From an uncultured Muribaculaceae bacterium (GTDB lineage Bacteria; Bacteroidota; Bacteroidia; Bacteroidales; Muribaculaceae): a stretch of 14,322 nt of DNA. The position numbers were made by a program, and so were the translations under genes. Location: NCBI GenBank assembly GCA_910584905.1, contig CAJUCQ010000065.1:1-14322 (forward strand), written 5' to 3'. Within the stretch, counting starts at the first letter, position 1. Each line of letters begins with the position of its first letter. The notes beneath the pieces were generated by a model, which worked only from the letters and a program-made list of their open reading frames with translations, made no database searches and was not told where the DNA came from. Positions 1-6,095 of the stretch are shown one piece after another.

Positions 1-89
1 TCGACCTGCGACAGCTTATAACCAAACAAGACCCATCAACCAATTCAGACCAAAATGTCAAAGAACTCTCTTTATTTGATGATTTTTAA
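1..89 (+). CDS. C-terminal end of an unidentified protein (partial)
   Basis: An open frame enters from the left edge (first full codon at 3) and ends at a TAA at 87-89. It encodes 28 residues that are hydrophilic and rich in Gln, Asp and Asn, and it finishes with the acidic-aromatic tail ELSLFDDF. The composition looks like a genuine soluble C-terminus rather than random sequence, and the following gene starts 40 nt later in the same direction. The other two plus frames are less convincing: one stops at 19-21 and the other gives a basic, unstructured peptide. I do not recognise the family. The short acidic tail resembles those of some DNA-processing enzymes, but that is only an impression. 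Confidence 0.45.
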   Translation, partial: DLRQLITKQDPSTNSDQNVKELSLFDDF

Positions 90-117
90 ACTAACGCGAT
101 TTTTATCGCACCAGTAG

Positions 118-125
118 TAATTTTG
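118..125 (+). promoter_or_regulatory. Candidate Bacteroidota -7 element TAATTTTG
   Basis: TAATTTTG matches TAnnTTTG exactly, but it ends only 4 nt before the ATG at 130. Transcription would therefore begin at or just inside that codon. Either the message is leaderless, or translation starts at the downstream ATG at 166, or the match is fortuitous in an AT-rich gap. Confidence 0.35.
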
Positions 126-129
126 CATC

Positions 130-675
130 ATGAAACAAAAGACTCATACCACCATTTGCGGCGTCATGATTGCGCTTGCTCTTATCGGGTGGGTCATGGT
201 TTACGTGTCGGCATCGATGTTGCTGGCGCCGTGGTGGCGTCTGCCCGGGATAGCCCTTATCGCATCTTCGTTTTTTGCCGGGCGCATGGGCAGTTGGTGG
301 AGCGGATTCACAGGCCTTGAAAACAAATTTGTCAACCGTGTGGTCGCCATCTTGGTTGCCGCCGGCATTGGCGCGGCCTTGCTCATCGGATTCAATTTCA
401 TCCATCGCCCCAAGAGCGATACGGCCGAAAAGCGCTATGCCATCACGCGTCTTTACCGCACCGAGCATAAGCAGACACGCCGCGTGCGCAAGCACACCTA
501 CGTCGCAAGCGGCCCGGTCCACTACCGCTACCACGTCGAATTCAGCCTGCCCGAAGGCGGATGCCGCGAGGTACAGCTCTCCCGCGAGCGCTATATGCGT
601 CTGCGCCGGGCCGATTCCGTCACTGTGGCCGTGCATCCCGGACTCCTCGGCATCGACTACGTTACGGCCCGATAA
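130..675 (+). CDS. Small membrane protein with cytoplasmic-type C-terminal domain, hypothetical
   Basis: This encodes 181 residues. A basic N-terminus is followed by about three hydrophobic segments, near residues 11-33, 36-52 and 68-91. After residue 92 comes a soluble, strongly basic domain containing YRTEHKQTRRVRKHTY, then YRYHVEFSLPEGGCREVQLS, ending in a short beta-rich stretch. The architecture (membrane anchor plus a small beta domain with a 'YxVEF..G' core) is reminiscent of DUF3592-like proteins, but I cannot assign it firmly. Residue 13 is also Met (ATG at 166), and a -7 promoter element at 118-125 makes that a possible alternative start. The full-length form keeps a positively charged flank before the first membrane segment, as expected for inner-membrane insertion, so 130 is preferred. 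It precedes uvrB by 77 nt, but uvrB has its own promoter, so a functional link is not implied. Confidence 0.75.
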   Translation: MKQKTHTTICGVMIALALIGWVMVYVSASMLLAPWWRLPGIALIASSFFAGRMGSWWSGFTGLENKFVNRVVAILVAAGIGAALLIGFNFIHRPKSDTAEKRYAITRLYRTEHKQTRRVRKHTYVASGPVHYRYHVEFSLPEGGCREVQLSRERYMRLRRADSVTVAVHPGLLGIDYVTAR

Positions 676-698
676 GTGGCGGAGGCCCGCATGAGATG

Positions 699-730
699 TT
701 TGCACATGCGGCGGCGATTTCGTATATTTG
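699..730 (+). promoter_or_regulatory. uvrB promoter (Bacteroidota -33/-7 type)
   Basis: TTTG at 699-702 and TATATTTG at 723-730 are separated by 20 nt, matching the Bacteroidota primary-sigma consensus TTTG-N(19-21)-TAnnTTTG. Transcription would begin roughly at 735-738, leaving a leader of about 15-18 nt before the uvrB ATG at 753. This argues strongly against the longer open frame that runs back to 561, because its extra codons lie upstream of the predicted transcript start. Confidence 0.7.
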
Positions 731-752
731 CAGATTGATTCCGCACGCGACT

Positions 753-2858
753 ATGGATTTTCAACTCTCATCCGCATATTCTCCCACCGGCGACCAGCCG
801 CAGGCTATCGCCGAACTCGTCAGAGGTGTCCGCGAAGGCGTTGATTCGCAGGTGCTTCTCGGCGTCACCGGCTCGGGCAAGACCTTCACGATGGCCAACG
901 TCATCAACGAGGTCCGCAAGCCTGCGCTCATCCTGAGCCATAACAAGACGCTTGCCGCCCAGCTCTACAGCGAGTTCAAGCAGTTTTTCCCTGACAACGC
1001 CGTCGAGTATTTTGTGTCGTACTACGATTACTATCAGCCCGAAGCCTACATCCCTTCGGTCGACAAGTATATCGAAAAAGACCTGATGATCAACGACGAA
1101 ATCGAGCGCCTTCGTCTGGCCACGATTTCAGCCCTGATGTCCGGGCGCCGCGACGTGATTGTCGTATCGTCCGTGAGCTGTATCTACGGCATGGGCAACC
1201 CCGAGGACTTCCACGCCAATGTTGTCACGGTGGTTCAGGGCGAGCGGATTTCGCGCAACGATTTTCTGCGCAAGCTCGTGGGCGCGCTCTACTGCCGCAC
1301 CGAGCTTGAACCCAACCGGGGAAATTTCCGCGTAAAGGGCGACACCGTCGACATACGCCTCGCCTATGAGGATATAATCGTGCGCGTCGTATTCTGGGGC
1401 GATGAAGTCGAGTCAATCAGCACGCTTCATCCCGAAGACAACACCGGGCTGGGCGAGCACGACCGCTTCAACATCTATCCCGCAAACCTCTTCGTGACGT
1501 CTCCGGCGCGTCAGGCCGCGGCCGTGGCGCAGATTCAGCTCGACCTCGGCAAGCAAATCGACTTTTTCAACGCTATCGGCAAGCCTCTTGAGGCAAAGCG
1601 CATCGAGGAGCGCGTGACCTACGACGTCGAAATGATTAAGGAGATTGGCTATTGTCAGGGCATTGAGAACTATTCGCGCTATTTCGATGCGCGAAGCGAG
1701 GGCGAGCGGCCGTTCTGTCTGCTCGACTATTTCCCCGACGATTTCCTCACGATTATCGACGAGAGCCACGTGACCGTGCCGCAAATCCGCGCCATGTACG
1801 GAGGCGACCGTTCGCGAAAGACAAACCTTGTCGATTACGGATTCCGCCTCCCGGCCGCGCTCGACAACCGACCCTTGAAATTTGAGGAATTCGAGGCCCT
1901 TTCCGGGCAGACCATCTACGTCAGCGCAACGCCGGCCGACTACGAGCTTCGAAAGGTCGAAGGCGTGGTGGTGGAGCAGCTTATCCGCCCGACAGGTCTG
2001 CTCGACCCGCTCATCCGCGTCGAATCGTCAGCGAATCAGATCGACAAGCTGATGGAAATGATTCAGGTGCGAATCGAGCGCGGCGAGCGCACGCTTGTGA
2101 CCACGCTCACCAAGCGCATGGCCGAAGAACTCAACGACTACTTCCTGAAACTACGCATCAAGACGGCCTATATCCACTCCGACGTCGACACGATGGACCG
2201 CATAAAAATTCTCGACGGACTCCGCGCGGGCACATTCGATGTGCTCATAGGCGTCAACCTCCTCCGCGAGGGGCTCGACCTCCCGGAAGTGTCGCTCGTG
2301 GCAATCCTCGACGCCGACAAGGAGGGATTCTTGCGGAGCCATCGCTCGCTCACGCAGACCGTGGGCCGCGCGGCCCGAAATCTCAACGGCGAGGTGGTGA
2401 TGTTCGCCGATGTCATCACTGACTCCATGAAGCAGACCATCGACGAGACCGAGCGCCGACGCTCGCTCCAGCTCGCCTACAACGAAGCGCACGGCATCAC
2501 GCCCAAGGCTATCATAAAGGCCCGCAATGCCATCGTGGGCATGGAACTCGACGAAGCCGTCGCCGATTACCCCCGGGCCGCCGGGCATGACTCCGCCGCC
2601 GCGCACGCGAAGGCCGGAGCGGCACGCAAAGCCGCGCGCGACATCCCCTATGCCGGAGAATACTCTACTGCCGTAGACATCGCCGCCGACCCCGTGACGG
2701 CATACATGACGCCCGAAGAACTGCAGCGCTCGATCAACCGTCTCCGCGAGCAGATGGTGGCCGCGGCCAAGGAAATGGAATTCATGACGGCGGCGCGCCT
2801 GCGCGACGAAATTATAAAGCTTGAGCTTAAGCTCGAATCAATGAACAAGGGGCTGTGA
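753..2858 (+). CDS. uvrB: Excinuclease ABC subunit B (UvrB)
   Basis: UvrB is the damage-verifying ATPase of cytoplasmic nucleotide excision repair. It is loaded by UvrA and recruits UvrC for incision. The 701-residue product shows Walker A GVTGSGKT (37-44), the damage-probing beta-hairpin tyrosines (Y90, Y91, Y93, Y94), the Walker B-type DESH motif (336-339), helicase motif V around GVNLLREGLDLPEV (500-512), motif VI QTVGRAAR (535-542) and a C-terminal UVR coiled-coil domain (about 653-691) that contacts UvrC. Start choice: the frame is open back to 561, but the encoded 64 extra residues overlap the preceding gene and a well-matched promoter. MDFQLSSAYSPTGDQP aligns with the usual UvrB N-terminus. 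The product is somewhat longer than the 673 residues of E. coli UvrB, mainly because of an Ala-rich linker (about 604-650) before the UVR domain. Identity is certain from the motifs. Confidence 0.98.
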   Translation: MDFQLSSAYSPTGDQPQAIAELVRGVREGVDSQVLLGVTGSGKTFTMANVINEVRKPALILSHNKTLAAQLYSEFKQFFPDNAVEYFVSYYDYYQPEAYIPSVDKYIEKDLMINDEIERLRLATISALMSGRRDVIVVSSVSCIYGMGNPEDFHANVVTVVQGERISRNDFLRKLVGALYCRTELEPNRGNFRVKGDTVDIRLAYEDIIVRVVFWGDEVESISTLHPEDNTGLGEHDRFNIYPANLFVTSPARQAAAVAQIQLDLGKQIDFFNAIGKPLEAKRIEERVTYDVEMIKEIGYCQGIENYSRYFDARSEGERPFCLLDYFPDDFLTIIDESHVTVPQIRAMYGGDRSRKTNLVDYGFRLPAALDNRPLKFEEFEALSGQTIYVSATPADYELRKVEGVVVEQLIRPTGLLDPLIRVESSANQIDKLMEMIQVRIERGERTLVTTLTKRMAEELNDYFLKLRIKTAYIHSDVDTMDRIKILDGLRAGTFDVLIGVNLLREGLDLPEVSLVAILDADKEGFLRSHRSLTQTVGRAARNLNGEVVMFADVITDSMKQTIDETERRRSLQLAYNEAHGITPKAIIKARNAIVGMELDEAVADYPRAAGHDSAAAHAKAGAARKAARDIPYAGEYSTAVDIAADPVTAYMTPEELQRSINRLREQMVAAAKEMEFMTAARLRDEIIKLELKLESMNKGL

Positions 2859-2872
2859 CCGGCCACAGCCCC
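2849..2872 (+). terminator. 9-bp perfect hairpin overlapping the uvrB stop codon
   Basis: GGGGCTGTG (2849-2857) pairs perfectly with CACAGCCCC (2864-2872) around a 6-nt loop, ACCGGC. The uvrB TGA (2856-2858) lies at the top of the left arm. No T-tract follows, so it is a poor intrinsic terminator. It may act as an mRNA 3'-end stabiliser or an attenuating structure before the next gene, which starts 44 nt later. Confidence 0.5.
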
Positions 2873-2916
2873 GGAATGAACTTACGGGAGACTCATCTCT
2901 CCTCCGATACGCGATT

Positions 2917-4797
2917 ATGACTGAAATTGATTACTCCGCGCTCAGCCCCGCCGACTGGCTGCCGACTTCCGTGAAAGAAATGCGGGCCCTCGGCTGGGAC
3001 AGTGTCGACGTGGTGCTTTTTTCGGGCGATGCCTATGTTGACCACCCCGCCTTCGGCGCTGCCGTCATAGGCCGCACGCTTCAGGCCGCAGGCTATCGTG
3101 TGGCCATTGTGCCGCAGCCCAACTGGCGCGACGACCTCCGCGACTTCAAGAAATTCGGTGCCCCGCGCCTCTTTTTCGGAGTGTCGCCGGGGGCGATGGA
3201 CTCGATGGTCAACCACTATACGGCCAACCGCCGATTGCGCTCTGACGACGCCTATACTCCCGGCGGACGCCACGGCATGCGCCCCGATTACCCCACGATA
3301 GTCTACTCGGAGATTCTGAGGCGCCTTTTCCCGTCGACGCCGATTGTAGCCGGAGGCATCGAACCCTCGCTGAGACGCGTGAGCCATTACGACTATTGGC
3401 AGGATAAGCTCCGCCCGTCGATTCTTGTCGACTCCGAGGCCGATATGATTGTCTACGGCATGGGCGAGCATCCCATCCTCGAGCTTGCCCGCCGTCTCGA
3501 CGCAGGCGAGAAAATCGCGGATATCACGGACCTTCGCCAAAGCGTCGTGCGCGTCCCGGCCGGCGACATTCCGGCGCCGGACGCCGACAATATCGTGCTC
3601 AATTCTTTTGCCGACTGCCTTCACGACAAAGCCGCGCAGGCGACAAATTTCAGACACGTCGAGCAGCAGAGCAACCGCTACGACGGCGGCGCCGCCCTTT
3701 GGCAGAGGACTACAAAGACCGTCGCCGTAAAGGTCAACCCCATGTTCCCGGCCATGACGCAAGGGGAAATCGACGCCTCCTTCGACCTCCCGTACACGCG
3801 TCTCCCTCATCCGCGCTACAAGGGCAAGACAATACCCGCGTATGAGATGATACGCCATAGCGTCAACATGCATCGCGGCTGTTTCGGCGGATGCGCATTC
3901 TGCACCATCTCAGCCCATCAGGGCAAATTCATCGCTTCGCGCTCCAAGGAGTCGATTCTGCGGGAGGTCCGTCAGGTCACGAGGATGCCCGATTTCAAAG
4001 GATATATCTCCGACCTCGGCGGCCCGTCGGCCAATATGTACGCGATGGGCGGACGCGACCGCTCGCTTTGCGCCAAGTGTCTCCGCCCGTCGTGCCTGCA
4101 TCCCGCGCCCTGTCCCAATCTCAACACCGACCACCGTCCGCTTCTCGACATCTACCGGGCTGTCGACGAGATTCCGGCCGTGAAGAAGTCGTTCGTAGGC
4201 AGCGGAGTGCGCTATGACCTGAGCATGCACCGCACCGGCGACAAGGACATCGACCGCGCGAACGCCCGTTATAACGAAGAACTCATCGAGCATCACGTGT
4301 CGGGCCGTCTGAAGGTTGCCCCGGAGCACACGTCCGACGCCGTCCTTGCCGTGATGCGCAAGCCCTCGTTCGCCCTCTTCCATGAGTTCAAGCGTCTTTT
4401 CGACCGCATCAACGCCCGCGCCGGACTTCGACAGCAGATTATTCCGTATTTCATCTCAAGCCATCCCGGTTGCCGCCTTGAGGATATGGCCGAACTTGCG
4501 GTAGAGACCAAAGAGTTGAATTTCCACCTCGAACAGGTTCAGGACTTCACGCCGACGCCCATGACGCTCGCCACCGAGATATATTACACCGGCATACATC
4601 CCTATACCGGCCGCGAGGTCTACACGCCCGTGACAAAGGAGCAGAAGCTCGACCAGCGGCAGTTCTTCTTCTGGTACGACCCTGCCTACCGCGCCGGTAT
4701 CACGCGCACGCTTTCGCGCATCGGACGCCGTGACCTCATCGGCCGTCTGTTCGGCACGGAGCCCCCGCACCGCCGTGGGCTGTCGCATCGCCGCTGA
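2917..4797 (+). CDS. YgiQ-family radical SAM protein (UPF0313)
   Basis: This 626-residue cytoplasmic radical SAM enzyme is of the YgiQ type. The family's reaction is not established. The [4Fe-4S]/SAM site is CxxxCxxC at C322, C326 and C329 within the context RGCFGGCAFCTI. A second cysteine group follows at C385, C388, C393 and C399 (CAKCLRPSC...PC), suggesting another metal or cluster site. The N-terminal 300 residues carry the YgiQ-specific region, including the phrases FSGDAYVDHPAFG and VAGGIEPSLRR. Towards the C-terminus, VAPEHTSDAVLAVMRKP and QDFTPTPMTLATEIYYTG are typical of the family. The protein is shorter than E. coli YgiQ (about 740 residues), mainly at the C-terminus, and ends in a basic tail, PHRRGLSHRR. 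It starts 58 nt after uvrB with no recognisable promoter of its own, so read-through from uvrB is plausible. Family assignment is very secure; substrate unknown. Confidence 0.93.
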   Translation: MTEIDYSALSPADWLPTSVKEMRALGWDSVDVVLFSGDAYVDHPAFGAAVIGRTLQAAGYRVAIVPQPNWRDDLRDFKKFGAPRLFFGVSPGAMDSMVNHYTANRRLRSDDAYTPGGRHGMRPDYPTIVYSEILRRLFPSTPIVAGGIEPSLRRVSHYDYWQDKLRPSILVDSEADMIVYGMGEHPILELARRLDAGEKIADITDLRQSVVRVPAGDIPAPDADNIVLNSFADCLHDKAAQATNFRHVEQQSNRYDGGAALWQRTTKTVAVKVNPMFPAMTQGEIDASFDLPYTRLPHPRYKGKTIPAYEMIRHSVNMHRGCFGGCAFCTISAHQGKFIASRSKESILREVRQVTRMPDFKGYISDLGGPSANMYAMGGRDRSLCAKCLRPSCLHPAPCPNLNTDHRPLLDIYRAVDEIPAVKKSFVGSGVRYDLSMHRTGDKDIDRANARYNEELIEHHVSGRLKVAPEHTSDAVLAVMRKPSFALFHEFKRLFDRINARAGLRQQIIPYFISSHPGCRLEDMAELAVETKELNFHLEQVQDFTPTPMTLATEIYYTGIHPYTGREVYTPVTKEQKLDQRQFFFWYDPAYRAGITRTLSRIGRRDLIGRLFGTEPPHRRGLSHRR

Positions 4798-4834
4798 CGA
4801 GAGCCGACATCAACGATTTTAACTATAACCCGAT

Positions 4835-4842
4835 TATATTTA
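4835..4842 (+). promoter_or_regulatory. Possible -7 element (TATATTTA) before the porin gene
   Basis: TATATTTA differs from TAnnTTTG only at the last base and lies 15 nt before the porin ATG. No clear TTG-type -33 element is found about 20 nt upstream. The AT-rich 60-nt gap contrasts with the GC-rich genes on either side, which is what a promoter region would look like. Weak call. Confidence 0.35.
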
Positions 4843-4857
4843 CTTTTTAACAAGATT

Positions 4858-5904
4858 ATGAATGTATCCGCACGCACGCTCCGGACGCTTCTCCTCGGCG
4901 TGCTTATGTTGCCGCTTTGTGGTGCGGCAGAAGAAAAGTCCGAAAATCGCCTGAAAGAGTATTTGCCCGAAATACACGGCACACTTCGCACGCGTGTCGA
5001 ATCCGAATTCGGCCACGACCTTCCGACGGCCTACCGTTTTCAGGTGCGCAATGCCCGGCTCAGTGTCGGCGGAAAAGTAGGTCCGGCTTTCAACTATTTT
5101 TTTAACACCGACTTGTGCGATCGGGGCAAAATCAAGATTCTCGACGCATGGGGACGGCTGAATATCCCCGGCGGCCTCAGCCTGCGGATGGGCCAGTTCA
5201 GGATGCCTTTCGGCGTCGACCCCTTCCGAGGTCCGAACTCATATATTTTCGCCAACCGCTCGTTCATCGGGCGTCAGATATGCAACGTCCGTGCCGTCGG
5301 GGCCGAGGTGGGTTATGCGCTCCCGGCGGCGCCGCTGGTCCTTACTGCGGGCGTTTTCAACCCCACGCCCATCGGCGACCACATAGTGTGGAACACGTCG
5401 GCTGCATTTGCCGTCAAAGCCACATATGCCCTCGGACGCACAAAGCTGGCAACCGGATTCCAGAGCATTCGTCCCGACGGCATACGGGCCAATCTCGTCG
5501 ACGCGGCGCTGACTTGGAATCCCGGCTCTCGCTGGACGCTTGAAGCCGAATACATGTACAAACATTATGTCTGCGGCGCTCACAAGCCCGCACATGGCTG
5601 GCTCGTATGGGCCGACTATAAAATGCCTGTAAAAGCATGGGTATTCGACCGCCTGAGTTTTCAGGGACGCTACGACGGCATGACCGATCATTCGTCGGCC
5701 GTGCGCGATGCTTCAGGCCTCCTTGTCACCGATGACTATGCCCGCAACCGCATCACCCTCGGCGCTACGATAAGTTATATCAGATCGAAGCACCTGTTTG
5801 CCGACATCCGCGTGAACTACGAGAAGTACTTCTATCACTCGGCTACTCCCGTAGCTCAAGGCGGCGGCGACAAAGCGCTCCTCGAACTTGTTATTCGTTT
5901 CTGA
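4858..5904 (+). CDS. Outer-membrane porin, OprO/OprP-like (Porin_O_P type)
   Basis: The product has 348 residues. Residues 1 to about 23 form a Sec signal peptide: basic NVSARTLR, a hydrophobic core LLLGVLMLPL, and a small-residue cleavage region CGAAEE. The mature protein is a run of alternating amphipathic beta strands rich in Tyr, Arg and Gly. It contains FQVRNARLSVGGKVGP and LRMGQFRMPFGVDPF, which closely resemble the strand pattern of OprO/OprP-type porins ('R.AR....G', 'G.....FG'). It ends in the aromatic-terminated strand LLELVIRF, the C-terminal Phe being the classic recognition signal for BAM-mediated outer-membrane insertion. At 348 residues it is at the short end for the family. 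OprP/OprO conduct phosphate and polyphosphate, but the Bacteroidota homologues are poorly characterised and the substrate here is unknown. It starts 60 nt after the radical SAM gene and is followed by a 191-nt promoter-bearing gap, so it is probably monocistronic. Confidence 0.82.
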   Translation: MNVSARTLRTLLLGVLMLPLCGAAEEKSENRLKEYLPEIHGTLRTRVESEFGHDLPTAYRFQVRNARLSVGGKVGPAFNYFFNTDLCDRGKIKILDAWGRLNIPGGLSLRMGQFRMPFGVDPFRGPNSYIFANRSFIGRQICNVRAVGAEVGYALPAAPLVLTAGVFNPTPIGDHIVWNTSAAFAVKATYALGRTKLATGFQSIRPDGIRANLVDAALTWNPGSRWTLEAEYMYKHYVCGAHKPAHGWLVWADYKMPVKAWVFDRLSFQGRYDGMTDHSSAVRDASGLLVTDDYARNRITLGATISYIRSKHLFADIRVNYEKYFYHSATPVAQGGGDKALLELVIRF

Positions 5905-6095
5905 CGTTATAATCGTATAAGTAAGGCGCGTGAAGTCTTGTTTGTTGGTTTGTGAGTGTAAATAATATTGAAAAAATGTTTTTAAAACACAATGCATGAA
6001 AAAGCCACAAATAATTATTGCTACATTTGCATAGCGTAAGCAAAGGCATCCGCGTTTGTTGAGCCAAACATATACGACCCTATATAAATCACAAC
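5905..6095 (+). promoter_or_regulatory. AT-rich intergenic region with -7 element TACATTTG
   Basis: This 191-nt gap holds no gene. TACATTTG at 6022-6029 fits TAnnTTTG exactly and would start a transcript near 6035, giving a leader of about 60 nt. The expected -33 position (around 5998) lacks TTG, so activation may depend on an additional factor. In the leader, GTTTG (6054-6058) can pair with CAAAC (6065-6069) in a small 5-bp hairpin. The A-rich stretch just before the ATG is typical of Bacteroidota translation starts. No GC-rich terminator is visible after the porin. Confidence 0.55.

Noticed and set aside
561..752. Possible 64-residue N-terminal extension of UvrB
   Set aside because: It overlaps the preceding gene in another frame, crosses a well-matched promoter at 699-730, and lies before the normal UvrB N-terminus at 753.
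2893..3873. Minus-strand open frame of 326 codons opposite the YgiQ-family gene
   Set aside because: It shows no recognisable domain, has the composition of an antisense shadow, and lies opposite a clear radical SAM protein.
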